From positions 339,526-403,525 of the forward strand of contig RBZT01000499.1 in the NCBI GenBank assembly GCA_003693705.1: a stretch of 64,000 nucleotides of DNA, in the 5' to 3' direction. How positions within the stretch are numbered: the first letter of the stretch is position 1; each line of letters begins with the position of its first letter. The notes below the pieces were generated by a model. That model was given only the letters and a program-made list of their open reading frames with translations. It did no database searches and had not been told where the DNA came from. Source of the DNA: Polymyxa betae (Eukaryota > Endomyxa > Phytomyxea > Plasmodiophorida > Plasmodiophoridae). The translations under genes and the position numbers were made by a program. Below, piece after piece: positions 11,014 to 22,830 of the stretch.

Positions 11014-12209
11014 CAGAGTTACCCCGCGGTTTAGTGACACCTTAGGATATTGACATCCTCACTTTAGTGACAAATTCGGCCTGACAATTAGTTTCCCATA
11101 CTAATAGTGACAAAGTTGTCACTACCTTGGTTTACTGACATCTGTGGATATTTAAGTGGATGTCACTATTTCGAGGGATAGCAAATATAAGTGAACCCAA
11201 TAAATGTTTTAGTAACAATCTTATAAAAAAATTTCAATCGTTCTTAATTCGTTCTATATGCATTGAGGCCATGGTTCCAGGCTTTACATGATTCACCCAA
11301 GCATGCAAGTGTTGAAGACATTTTTAACGGGGTTCCTTTGCCATGTCCTTCACAGTTATAACTAAGGTAAATCTGATCCATTTCCCCCCATGATTGCGGC
11401 AATAGGAAGTTTTGTTGAGGCTACATCGTCTCTCTTTGTTGGAGGATGCTGATATGATACCGGATGGTCGGTGTAGAGAAAACGAGTCGGGATCCGTAGT
11501 TTTGGATAAAAAAGGAGGTAATCGTAGGAGCTGGATGAGACTATCGAGCTCTTTTCGCTTCTGTTTCGTCAGCAGAAGTTCCTGGATTTGTTATTAATTT
11601 GAGCACAAAATATAGCAAACTTGCTCCTGGACGAATGGAGGACTGCTCAATAAAGGACAAAGCCAATCGAGATCTAGTTGATGCCTCTATGGGACTTTTA
11701 TTCCAACTAGTATAAGGGTCTAGGGTTTAGGGTTTCAAAGCTTAGTGACACCCTTGAGATAGTGACAGAAGTTGACAGACAATTAGGTGGCGAATGACTA
11801 AACAGAGCGCTCCGGGGGCCGCGCCTATTAGTGGCTGCCTGTCTTTGTGGCTGGTAAATATGGCTTTTTTAGGGGCCTTTTTTAGGGGCTTTTCTTAGGA
11901 TGTTTTCTCGGGACTTGTTTTAGGTTTTTTTTTTAATGAAGTTTAGGGGTATTCTACCTCCGGAAAGCAAATTCCAAATCTGCGGCTCCGTGGTCTGATG
12001 GGAAGAATACATATCGCGTTAGCAGATGTCATGTTCAGAGTTCGAGTGCCACGCAGGCGATGTCTTTTTCAGAGAATTGAGTTCATGACTTCCAAAAATT
12101 TCTAAAGTCCCGACGAAACTCCGCAGCCTGCCAGAGCGGAGCGCGGCCCCCGGAGCGCTCTGTTTAGTCTCACGCCAATTAGGTGTCACTAAACCGCGGG
12201 GTAACTCTG
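11014..12209. mobile_element. Non-autonomous Tc1/mariner-pogo-type element (MITE), 1.2 kb, carrying a nested insertion
   Basis: Perfect 29-bp terminal inverted repeats (11014-11042 and 12181-12209), beginning CAGAGTTACCCCGCGG. They are flanked by TA on both sides (11012-11013 and 12210-12211), the target duplication of Tc1/mariner/pogo. The CAG...CCCCG end resembles pogo/Tigger termini. Subterminal TAGTGACA motifs recur in both orientations (near 11032, 11064, 11105, 11160, 11742 and 11763). There is no transposase frame. About 390 bp of it is a second element (next entry), so the original was about 0.8 kb. Confidence 0.85.
11790..12175. mobile_element. Nested small inverted-repeat element with 9-10 bp target duplication
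   Basis: Inverted repeats 11796-11825 and 12140-12169 match at 29 of 30 positions (GACTAAACAGAGCGCTCCGG...). Weaker pairing extends them outward to GCGxxxGAC. The decamer CAATTAGGTG flanks both sides (11780-11789 and 12176-12185), consistent with a 9-10 bp target-site duplication as in Mutator-like elements. Removing the element restores continuous right-end sequence of the outer pogo-type MITE. The interior has G/T-rich runs and a degenerate tRNA-like stretch (11983-12060). Confidence 0.75.
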
Positions 12210-12274
12210 TACCTAAAATACGATTTACAGACAATAGCAGTTTGAATTCAGGCAATCGCTCTATTCTCAGTTTA

Positions 12275-15200
12275 TCAAGTCAATTTACGAGGCTGACGTT
12301 GATTGGCGATTATTCTGTCCCCTAGACTTAGTGCAATGCCCTGTGTCTTAGCTCTAATGCGTATATAGCCAGAGATGTTTCCATTGTCTAGTTTTTCAAC
12401 ACTGACATTGACGAGCGCATCTTCACCAAAGATACTGCGAGCATACAGATTGATAGCAAGGAAATTGCAATCCGAATATCCTTCTCCACGCTCTGTGATA
12501 CACTTCATATTAGCAAGATTGATAATATGTTCAACATATTCCTCCAAATCCCTATCATATCATGAGTAAACGTGCAACGTGAATAAGTTAAGCATTACTG
12601 TAAATCGGTGTTTACAGGGACCTTGTTCTCCCATTCGAATTCAACCCACATTGTTCTGAAATCGGTATCGGAGCAGGTTGCAGGAACAATGTAATCCATA
12701 ATGTCTAAGAGCACCGTATTCATGACCACCAGTTGCCTCTCAGTAGAGCCACTCATATCGTAAACGATGTTCCCGAATATCATGCCTGATTCGGTAGAGG
12801 ATACCTTGATAATAGCCTGAATGTTGATTGTTCCAAAAGGAGCGATTGTGTGTCCTTGTGGCCTTTCAACTAATTTTAGGTCTCCGCTAGTCGTCAACTC
12901 GACAGAGAGATTCTGCAGAGTCTTGTTCGTTTGGTTGACGATTAGAATATCCAGAACAATATCATATTGATGTACAGTGACGTAAGCTTCACCATAAACA
13001 GGATCACTGAAACCTGTAAGTTGGAACACACGGTTCAGCTTGGTCGAGAACGCATCATTCCCTAAGGCGTCGTTGCTGGAATAAAAAATAAGCCACAACC
13101 CATGCATTACTAGTGACAGAGGTACCCAACAGCTTTCCCGACGTCCTCGTCATCCTCAAGGCCAAACTCGCCTAAGGTGGCACGAGGCTTCAACTGACGA
13201 ATACAAATGCAATCATCCACCTAAACCATCCAAGATCAGAAGGCAAAATCCTAGTTGGAAAGAAAAATACTTGAGCTTTGGGCATTTCGTTTCGCTTGAT
13301 GATTTCAGAAGCCAATCGCCGCTCTTTAAGAACGTCAATAAATACTTCACGACATTGCTTAAGAAATATGTCAGCATGTTTCTGAGGCTCAGTTAACGCT
13401 CGGATACAACTTCTGATTCTATGGAAGTTTAGTTTGCGAGTGAGACAACATGGCGATAGAATACCGATCCAATGAATCTTGATCGATAGGAGTGGCGGCT
13501 GATACAGTGCCATAGCACAGGATACTAGCCATGACGATCAATGCATTTGAAATAACAACATTTGATGAAGGAGTTCCAAATCCAAGCAACTCTGATTCCT
13601 TAAGAGCTAGGGCAAGTTAGCAGAGTCACAACTTCCCCAATTCGTCACATACCAAGTTTAGTTAAAGTATTACAAACAACAGTAGCCAAGAAGTATTGCC
13701 CTTCTTTAATTAGTGAATGCAGTGTAACTTTGCCTAATTACAATATCAAAATACGCTTTCAAACAAAGAGAGAAATCACCATCAGTAACAGAGACGTCAG
13801 TAGGACCAGGGACGGCAACAGTACTTTGTTGAGCATAAGTGCCATCTGACAATATGACCGGACGAGACGAGATCGCATGGGAACCGGGTTCGTCAGATTT
13901 CGGAGTGGGCGCGGTTGGCTCGCCTAATATCAAACTTAGTTTTCCAATTGTGGCAGATCGCTGATGTTTACTTGTTGTCTCAAACGGGATTGGGGCTAGA
14001 GATGAAAGTATTACCGACTTTGCATGTTCTAACAAAAGATTAGCTTCGCCAGTGGCCGAAAAACCAAGAATTACCAATGGCCCTAGAATCGTTAGCATAT
14101 TCGCCGATTACCCATAATGCAACGCGATACACAACTGCCTGCTTGATTTCTGAAAAAGAATCCAGCAATTTCTCAAGAATATTAGAGCGGAGCTATGAAT
14201 CCATAACGTTAAATGTGGAAGAGACGCCATGCAGAAATAAAGCATACATAATCGTACTCCTGAATTATACCCCGGACGTAGTACATGACGTCTAGAGGCC
14301 CCTAAACACAGAGCGAATTGATACTCTTCGATAGAATGATGGCATTAATGTTTACATTTCCTGATTCTTCGCTGATAAAGTTCAATAGCAGAAGCACGAC
14401 GGAGCTTGCAACATCCGGAAACCGCATAGCGCATTCGTACACCGCCTCAACTAGAGAAGCCTTTAGGCACATAATGTATAAATCGAGAAAGAAATGCAAA
14501 CCTAGCAATGTACGATATGGGGAAGCTAGACTGTCATTTGAAGTCTCGGTGGACATTATTTCTTTCTTCAAAAAATTCACCACCTCATGAGCATTGCGGT
14601 TCGAAACTATATATCGAACAATGCCAAGAGTCTTCTTGCGAATATCAATATTTGGAGTTGTTAATGTTCTTAAAATATCCATAATAGATTCCTAACAGAA
14701 ATGTCAGATTCACACCGGCGGGTTGGCGACGCTAACAGAACCTGAACAATTTTTTCGTGACGAGCTCGCAGACTGTCTAGACGATCAAGAACGATTAGTT
14801 TGACATTATGATCGGCTTCAGCCGTGAGAAGCTGGGCCAGTGTAGTGACACAGGCTCTGACGGCAGTTGGAGACGTGGATAATGTAAGCAATGTGCAGGC
14901 TCCTTCGAAAGCAACGGTGTTGGATTCCGAATTCAGCAGAGAATAAACACACCGAATATATTTTCCTTTGCAAGCTGGATCCATGCGGCAAACCTAAACA
15001 GGCTATATTAGAATGGGGTAATCAAGCTTAAATCACACAGACTTTTCGGACGAGTTCTAAGACCACCATTTGGAAACTTTCCCCGAACGTTGGAATCTGG
15101 CCAATAACACTATCCAGATAAACAACTGCTCGACCGATATCACAATGGAAGAGCATCAGAAAAGCATTTCGCTTAGTCTGCAGGTTCGGTTCCGAGACAA

Positions 15201-15893
15201 GCAAGTTAGCAATTTTCTCAGGGGCATCAGGTATCAAATCCGGAAACGCCTAGAGTCTTGCTTGAACCATGTCGTTATCACATATGCAAAGAACTCCTGA
15301 CCTGATAAATCTCGAATACGGCCAGAATGGCGTTCTTCCGAACGTAAGAATGTCGATGGGATAAATTCGATGTAACAACAGGAATCAAAGATTCCAAGAT
15401 TTCTGGATACTTAATCTTGCATAAAAGGCGTAGAGTGGATCCTCTGATATATTCATTAGGACTTTCGAGGTCATTCCTGATGTAGTTGCTGAAACAAGAT
15501 GTAAGCGCTAGAAAGCATAAAAACACGATAGATTGAGAATACCAGACAAGAATCATTTCAGGTAGAAGCTTTCCGCTGCTATCGGTCATATCACAAGACT
15601 CCCAGAAAATCAGCAGAATTTTTTTGATATTATCATCATCGCATTGAAGGCACGATTTGATAACAGGCATTAGCATATTTCTTTGAGATTCTCCATTTAG
15701 CGCAAGTAAAATAATCTGAAGCGCCGTTAATCCTCCAGACATTTTAAAGTTGCCAAACAACCTGCTTCAATGCTATTTTTTTGTCTTCAATATTCGGGCT
15801 GTCCAGCTTCGTTCGGATGTCGTTTGTCTTCACTGATGATATCTCATCATTGTGCATAAGCACAGTGCAGCAACTATCGACTGCATTGGCCAT
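12275..15893 (-). CDS. COPB1: Coatomer subunit beta (beta-COP)
   Basis: COPI coat subunit for Golgi-to-ER and intra-Golgi transport. Multi-exon; the ATG at 15893 gives [18 protein letters not shown]. Adaptin-like solenoid sequence follows: [70 protein letters not shown]. All line up with animal beta-COP. The appendage region gives [19 protein letters not shown]. The C-terminus [20 protein letters not shown] is nearly identical in sequence to other beta-COPs. Introns around 50 nt. Total length about 950 residues, as expected. Confidence 0.95.
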
Positions 15894-16170
15894 ATCGACA
15901 GCTTTCGACTCTAGAGAAATGAGTTATTCTAAATAAGGGGCACTTTATCCGGAAAGAAAATGGCCCAATTTGAGTCTAGCTATACAAAAACAATGCAGCA
16001 AAAACTGTCTGTGAACACACCTGATCAAGTTACGTCGACTCCAATGAAGTCAAATGGAGTCAGCCCGACCTGGGTTCTAAACGAATGGCTAAAGAAATGA
16101 TCTGCTACAAGAAAGAAGCTGGTTTACGAAACGCAAAACTGCGCAGCGATCAACAGTTTAGGTTATCCTG
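15894..16170. other. Intergenic region upstream of beta-COP
   Basis: Short AT-rich region holding the beta-COP promoter and probably the 3' UTR of the gene read from 17379. No gene seen. Confidence 0.35.
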
Positions 16171-17379
16171 CAGTTGCTCGATTGTGTGAGGATTGGACTC
16201 CAACTGAAGGCCCCGCCAAAACTGCTTCTCGCCTCGTTACTGTTTCTCATTCAGTGGGCAACAATTTGGGGAACTGCTAAAGAGTTCGTAATTGACGATA
16301 TCCCTCAAGGCATTTCCATTGCAATCCAATCGCAAACTCAGGAATTGCGATCCTGTTTCTCAACGCACTTAGTGCGAGCAGTCGGTAAAAAAATACCGTC
16401 AAATCGGATTTGAAATGATATGCAAAAGATGACATGTACTGAAAGAAACTGAGAGGCAAAGAGCAATCAACAATAAACTGATGCTGCTCTTTATAAGCAT
16501 CGGTGCGTTTTACACACAGAAGATAAATGAAAATGTTTTCTTGAAACTTCAAGTGATAACTGATAATGTTGTGAGATATCCAGATATGAGATTCAGAACA
16601 ATTCACATAATCGAATGGCTTATTCCTGCGGTGAAGTCTCCTTCAGAAAATTGGCATTTCTGCATCATCGGCAAAGTCACGGTGCCATATTTTGCATGAG
16701 ATCGAGAAAACCTGATAGTTAGCACAGCGAGATGACCAGTCCCAACCCTGAAAGCATTCCATTCCAAAAATACAGTGGAAGCAAAAATCGACTGCATTGG
16801 ACCATAATGGTAGCTTTTTGCTCTGAACAAACGGAACAGTTCTTCATGCGCATAGGGTAAAATTAACTGTACGTAACAAGCTCAAAAAGCATGTTCAAGC
16901 TATGTCGATGCGAAAGAATCGATACAGCAACGCTATGATCAGTCTGAAGATAAAAAGCTGGTTAACCAAAAGTGAAGCGACGAATAGTTACGCATGGAGA
17001 ACCGGGAACCTTGGAACAAAGCCCTTCCGCACCTTGCATTGTCATAGTTCGTGACTAACGTCTCATATTTATTAGCCACAGCAGCAGCATTGAAAAAGTC
17101 AACGAGCACTTTCAACAGAACTACAGAAGGCATGAACAACAGAGCGAGTTCGCAGCTGGAAAGAAGTTTGGGTGACGCATTATTTGTCAATGTGGTAGGA
17201 AAGCCGAAAATAGCGTCAAATTCGGATCTGTATTCACTTAGCGTCGCGACTCGCGATTCAAGACGACGACGGAAACTGGGAGCACTCAATGCAGTATTCA
17301 AAAAATGGCCCCGTTTTCGTTTACAGATGCGCTGCCATAAGGGGGCCAGCCATGAGCCTTGAAACGCTACAACTTCCAT
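16171..17379 (-). CDS. Unrecognised multi-exon gene, probably membrane-associated
   Basis: The first exon reads MEVVAFQGSWLAPLWQRICK, then LESRVATLSEYRSEFDAIFG and a hydrophobic ELALLFMPSVVLLKVLVDF, then AAAVANKYETLVTNYD. Downstream exonic pieces on the same strand include HSVAVSILSHRHSLNMLFEL, RAKSYHYGPMQSIFASTVFL and, near 16280, RNRIAIPEFAIGLQWKCL. Exon boundaries below 16900 are uncertain. The start lies 88 bp from the divergent gene on the plus strand, implying a shared promoter. I cannot assign a family. Confidence 0.4.
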
Positions 17380-17466
17380 GTCTGAAGGTTGGGGCTCCCC
17401 TGCATATGTCGTTGTAACGCAGCCATACGCCGCCGCCTTTAACAGCCGATTCGGACTGTTAGGGTG

Positions 17467-18456
17467 ATGATGGCTGGCAATAGCGTCAATCCCTTGGCAG
17501 ACATGACGGTCAGCGACCAGAGTGATGTACAGAAGACGCTTCACGTGCTGTCCTTAAGAGTATCGCACCTCGGTTCCCAAGTCGAAAGCCTGCTGGAGAA
17601 CTTCGAGACAAAATTCCACCATCTGTCGGGTCGCATACGTAGTGTCGAGAAGCGTCAGGCAACCATACACTTAGACAATGAATTCATCATTCCTGATACA
17701 AAACGTATCAAAGTCGACGAATTGAAAATTCCTATCCCTGAGACGGAAATAAACTTCATGCAGTCACGATTAACAGGGCCTGTAAAAGACGCCATCCATG
17801 AGCTAGGAAGGTTAGCGCTATTCGATCAAGATGTTGCTTTGAGATTTCTGCAAATCGGATCCGACAAATCGGTAAGGATTGTGTTGGCTTGCCTGACGGG
17901 ATTCCCATTTTTTCTTCTCAGGTAGCAACGGCAGCGCTTCATTCAAAGAATTTACAGCCAGTGCGGGATTCTCTAAATTGGTCATTTCTTCCTGTTGAAG
18001 TAGTCGAGCTTCTTGAGCAACGCTTCGTCAAAACTGTTGCTAAAAAGGTATGGTCCCAAATAAGAGTTACAATTTCTCTAATCTAGTCCCTAGGTTGAAC
18101 ATACGAAAAGGAAAATCCGACAAAACTCACCACAGGATTTATTGACGACTGCGAAGCATGGAAAGACGGAAACGCCTTTTCTAGAACAATTACTAGGACG
18201 TTTAGGAAAAAGTCATGATGCTGGAAACTGCGAAACAACCTGCAGCTCTTTGAATACGTCGAATATGTCGCCGAATACAGCAGCGTCTACATCAGATGAT
18301 GTTATATTCGATGCAAAAGCCGTGTTTGTCGAAATACCTGAACGAAACGGGTCTTTTGAGCATCATTTGGAGATTCAGATTGTACCAGATTGTGAAGAGC
18401 AGTCTGCTGTCAAGAATGACACTGATGATTTATCGAAACTCGCTTCGTTCACTTGA
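17467..18456 (+). CDS. Unrecognised conserved-looking protein with N-terminal coiled coil
   Basis: Three exons. The first starts MMAGNSVNPLADMTVSDQ and has a heptad-like segment (LSLRVSHLGSQVESLLENFE). An intron (GTAAGG...CTCAG) joins SDKS to VATAALHSKNLQPVRDSLNW. A second intron (GTATGG...CCCTAG) leads to VEHTKRKIRQNSPQDLL. The C-terminus is Thr/Ser-rich and acidic, ending LSKLASFT. About 260 residues. The central helical part resembles a protein-interaction domain, but I cannot name it. Start could be at 17467 or 17470 (tandem ATGs). Confidence 0.55.
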
Positions 18457-18588
18457 CTCTTTATATAATAGCACAGACATTCATTCATAAAACTATAATA
18501 TTGCAAAGCACATGGTTTGTGAAATACAAAACTCTTTATTGGAGTCCAATGCAGCACAAAGAACTAGAATGATAAATAATCTCAGATA

Positions 18589-19275
18589 TTACTGGATTTC
18601 GATGCGCTTGACATTGCTTGGTTCTGGACTTGTCTTAGGCAAATGCAAGCAAAGAACACCATTTTGGTATTCAGACTTGATGCTGTTGGTGTCGATATTA
18701 TCTGGAAGTCGCATCGATCGAATCGCTTTTCCATAGCGTCGCTCACGAATACGGTTCTGTTCGTCCCCGCTTGACTTTTCTTCTTCGCGATGGCATTCAA
18801 TCTCCAATACGTCACCTGAAACTCGGATATTGAAGTTGGATTTATCCATGCCAGGCACATCAGCTTTCAAGGTCATTTCCTTATCAGTCTCGGAGACATC
18901 GAGGGGTAAATCCTTCGTGGCCAATCAGCTCAAAGAAGAAGCCGCCTCTTGAATGCTTACCACTATAGGGACGCTGACATCAGATAAGGCACCTGTAGTC
19001 CAAGGGGAGAGCCACGATGATTGGCTAAGAGGCGCTCCTCCAGTTGATAATGCTGTAGAAGGTGTCGACACCGTAGAGGAAAGAAGTGGCAACGTCGATG
19101 TAGTGCCGAGCATCGTGGGGAAAGTTCCAAACCCTCCAGCAAAACCGGGACCGAATCCGGGGGTTCCAGCGAGCGAACCGCTAAATAACGGGTCGGAGAA
19201 CGCATCAAAGACGTCGTTGAGACGACGTCGCAATTCAGTGAACTGGCGATCATAAGGTTGACGTCCGAGCATCAT
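18589..19275 (-). CDS. Small heat-shock protein (Hsp20/alpha-crystallin domain)
   Basis: ATP-independent holdase chaperone. I start it at the MM of MMLGRQPYDRQF because a TATA box (CCTATATAAA on the minus strand, near 19345) lies about 70 bp upstream, inside the longer open frame. The N-terminal arm is Gly/Phe- and Ser/Thr-rich (GFGPGFAGGFGTF). A 47-nt intron (GTAAGC...CGAAG) joins VSVPIV to DLPLDVSETDKEMTLKADVP. The alpha-crystallin domain continues GMDKSNFNIRVSGDVLEIEC, RERRYGKAIRSMRLPDNID and NGVLCLHLPKT. The C-terminal I-x-I-like tail is RIEIQ. Confidence 0.92.
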
Positions 19276-19334
19276 GTTGGCAGCAGCTCTATTGTCAATA
19301 GCAGAAGATGGTATGATTCTGGCTTGAAAATCTC

Positions 19335-19355
19335 GCAGCCGCCCGTTTATATAGG
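19335..19355 (-). promoter_or_regulatory. TATA box of the small heat-shock gene
   Basis: CCTATATAAACGG on the minus strand, 65-75 bp before the preferred ATG at 19275. It is the reason for rejecting the upstream in-frame Met at 19383. GAA/TTC units farther upstream (19390-19420) are not arranged as a clear heat-shock element. Confidence 0.55.
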
Positions 19356-19826
19356 CAGTCGGACGAACGGATGCCTTGAGCACTGGACGTTCATTCGCTT
19401 AGCTGTTCGTTCATTCATAAATTTAGCTGAGCAGCAACGACACGTACGCATTCATAACATGAGCACAGAGATGCGAATTCATTGGTTTGGAAGCTTACTT
19501 GATATTTCATCCGTTCTTTATGAGATAAGCTAAGCTCGCGAGAATCGAATGGGATCCGCGGCGACCGGGTCGCCACATTTCTGCTTATGCTTCTGACAGG
19601 AATATGGGGAATGAAGAGGGACCTTGGCTCTTACACGTTGGCTTCCTGTAAGAGCTTTTACTACCTGTTGTTCCGCGAGGTCCGTCTTTTCATAGAAGAT
19701 CTGTCAATAAATGGGACAAATCACAAACTCTATGGAACAGAGCAAGAAGGTTTTTCATATGAGAAACATAATGCCCACTTTGCGCAGGTTTTACAAATAG
19801 GTAGTCATGTTGCATTAACTTCATCA

Positions 19827-20908
19827 ATGCAGAGAATTCTTGGGCGTCGTGGGCTGTCTGCACTGGCTGTTGCTTCTCCAATCGATGTGAAGGTCGGGGA
19901 TGGAATTGCAAGGGTGGGATTATCCAAGAAGGATACCCGAAACGCCTTGGGACGGGATATGATCCGTTCATTGCGATCTGCTGTCGCTGACATTGGAGCC
20001 GATTCCAGCATAATAGCCGTTGTTTTTTTCAGCTCGGTGCCAAAAGTATTCTGTGCTGGCGCCGATTTAAAAGTGATATACATCACACTTCGCTGAAACT
20101 CGCTGCTTAATAGCATTTTTCTAGGAGAGAGTGACGATGACTGATGCTGAAGTGTCTCATTTCGTTTCCATTCTTCGACAATCCTTCGTTGAGATAGAGG
20201 TGCAATAGGTTTTGCTGCCAGAGAGTTTGAGTGCTTAATAATATGGCAGCAACTTCCAATGCCAACAATCGCTGCTTTGGATGGCGCAGCTCTTGGGGGA
20301 GGATTAGAGTTAGCATTGTCTTGCGACATTCGAGTCGGTGGTACTGGAGTATTGTTGGGGCTAGTTGAGACCAAACTTGGAATAATTCCTGGGTACCAGT
20401 CCAAATCTGAATTGCTCGCTGGCATTTACACTACTCGTTTAGCGCTGGTGGGACACAACGACTTCCTCGTCTTATTGGAATTCCAAAAGCCAAGGAGCTG
20501 ATCTTCACTGGGAAGCGTCTGGACGGTGCCACAGCTTATAACTTAGGCAAAAAATTCTTTTCAGCATCATGCTTCCTGTGTAGTAATCCTATTTCTTTAG
20601 GGATTTTGAACCATTTCGTCGCTGAGGGATCGGCTTTTGATAAGAGCATGGAGATTGCGAAAGAGATCTCTCTAGGTGTACGTCGCTGTGTCCGTTTAAT
20701 TCGATTTTTACGAATGCATCTGCTTTGACAGGCGCCTTTAGCTCTCCGTGCTGCCAAAACGGCCATCAATGAAGGCATCAACGTGGATATTGCAACAGGC
20801 ATGATTATTGAGAAGCTCTGCTATGCCCAAGTGATTAAAACCGAGGACCGTTTAGAGGGCATTCGAGCCTTTGCAGAAAAGCGCACGCCCCAATATAAAG
20901 GACGTTAA
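19827..20908 (+). CDS. Mitochondrial enoyl-CoA hydratase (AUH/ECHDC2-like)
   Basis: Crotonase-fold enzyme; AUH hydrates 3-methylglutaconyl-CoA in leucine breakdown. Starts [20 protein letters not shown], an Arg-rich presequence fitting mitochondrial import. About six exons. Oxyanion-hole motif 1 is [14 protein letters not shown]. After an intron comes [17 protein letters not shown], then the second oxyanion region [27 protein letters not shown] is joined by an intron to [20 protein letters not shown], which contains the usual Gly-Gly-Thr turn. Ends [13 protein letters not shown], the family's canonical C-terminus. AUH also binds AU-rich RNA in animals; not inferable here. Confidence 0.92.
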
Positions 20909-21011
20909 CCCTTAATACACAATCCACACAATAGAACACCCAAATAAACAAATTGTGTCACTTTATCGCTACTCACCGCGAATCAGTACAGTCGTCCGAT
21001 TTCGTCTTCTG

Positions 21012-22593
21012 ATGCCGTACCAGAGACGAGTCTGGCTGGCGACCGTCCAGATCAGTCTCGTGGTGCTCGCTCAGGGTCTTGCCGAGCCCAGCGTTTTCAA
21101 CTTTGCCTCGTCGGTGGCGGGCGCTAAAGTTCTGGCTTCCAGCAGCGGCATCTCAACGGCTCAGGCGAGAACGAATCCTAACGAGAGGTGCTATGAAACT
21201 AACGCGATCTATAGGGATGTTTAGATCCTGATCCTGATCGTTATCTCTTGATAGAACGAAATAATAAACGGGTCGAATGGATTGTCATTCAGCTCAGCGA
21301 AGGTCTGCAAGATGTTTGTATTGTATTGGTGCTTAAATTGATTCGGTGCTAATAGATATAACGCCGAAGCGCATCGAGCTTCAAAATTCAGAGTACTATG
21401 CTACATCGCCGAGATTAATTGAGGTCAGCTTGATGGGATCTCGAACATTTAACCATTAATATATCCATGAAATTAGGTTTCAGCTAGCTCTCTTTGGCCT
21501 ACAGATCAATGGGCCCTGCTGGGAGAACTAAAAGTTCACAAAACTCGGCAAATGCAATCGTTTCGGATAGAAACCGATAAACTATATAGGTTAGCTGATC
21601 TCTCTCGCCGCTCTAATTAGCTGAATCTGACAACAGGTATTTGAAGATAAGAGTTAAAGGTGCCCATGAGCCCTCTCGCTTATGCACATTGACGTCTTTC
21701 AAAGTTTTCGGAATTCCAGCTCTACAACCGGCCATGTATTTGCCTTCAAATAACCACTTCGCTGTCCATTCTAAGTGTGTTAGGTCACGTCTGGATGCTG
21801 CAGATGCTGGAATCGAACAGTTGGTATCTTTCAGCCATCGACTTCCAAATCTCCCACAACCGGTTTATTTAGAGAAAGAAGTCTGAGCTTAAAACATTTG
21901 CTGATTCGTTTCACCTCAAAATTGTCTACAGAACTCTTGCCCGATTCCGAGTTTTAACGCTGCCATGCTCTTGGATTCCACTATAAAATCTGGCTCAATC
22001 GTAGCGCCGGTCCAGGCCGATTTGCGAGCTTTGTGGGATATTGAAGGTGCTGGTGGCGTCGGCTCACTGTTATCCACATTCTGACATTTTTTCAATTCAG
22101 AATCTCGACCTTCAGAGAATGGTTCAATCTACTCAACACTGATGTCACGTTTGCAAACAATTGCTCGAAGACAAAAACTATCGCAATCTAACACGCAAGC
22201 TGTTTTGGAGCGTTCTCGACTCTCCCTATCACATTTAAAAGACCACATGACGTATCTAGACAGAAAAGCCATGCAAGTTGATGCAAAGGTTATTGAATAG
22301 TGAGCAAACTTTATCGCATCTGAAACTGTGCCTCTTTAGCAACGAAGCCATCTCCAAACACACAGCGATTTGCTTCAATTCTCGCAGCTACAGGTTCATT
22401 GCGATCTGTTAACTCGAGCTGTGCCAAGGTGCAATGAGAGAGTTTCCTTCGTATGTCTCTGGATCTGATAATGCCTAGGTTAGCAGAACGAGCTGAGCAG
22501 TTTGAGAGAGACTTAAACACTGTTATTTATCTTGCAATTGGAGCTGCTATCAGCTCTGCTGTGTTATTGAGTGCTCTGTTCTATAAATTCTAG
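21012..22593 (+). CDS. SUN-domain ER protein of the SUCO/SLP1/OPT type
   Basis: ATG at 21012 opens a signal peptide (MPYQRRVWLATVQISLVVLAQ). A mid-SUN domain follows: FNFASSVAGAKVLASSSGIS, then DRYLLIERNNKRVEWIVIQL and, downstream, YLKIRVKGAHEPSRLCTL leading to TSFKVFG, the usual domain end. After the domain come coiled-coil segments (SRLSLSHLKDHMTYLDRK; ERAEQFERDLNTV). A C-terminal hydrophobic segment (IYLAIGAAISSAVLLSALFY) ends the frame at 22593. This order matches SUCO/Slp1, which acts in ER membrane-protein homeostasis. Several exon joins in 21,180-21,640 are uncertain. Confidence 0.7.
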
Positions 22594-22830
22594 CGCTGTT
22601 CGTTCACTTTGACTGAGAATGTTTCTGGAGAAAGCTTTCCTCACAGGATCGATAGCAGTCTGTGTCTGTCGATCGTTATCCCAACTATGAGATGGTGCCG
22701 ATCAGCTCCGGAACCAAGATAAATCGTTCTGAGGTCGAGCATTCAGCCTCACCTGTCAACATTATTGTTGATGTCTTCTGTCTAGCTGCTTCGAAATGTC
22801 AATCGATTCTTGAAAACGGATTATTCGTCG

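Noticed and set aside
11983-12060. A functional tRNA (Val/Pro-like) inside the nested element
   Set aside because: The A-box-like TGGTCTGATGGG is present, but the acceptor and T stems do not pair and the B box is degenerate; at best a tRNA-derived relic.
19276-19383. N-terminal extension of the small heat-shock protein (MLKASVRPTAYING...)
   Set aside because: The region contains the TATA box and is more likely promoter.
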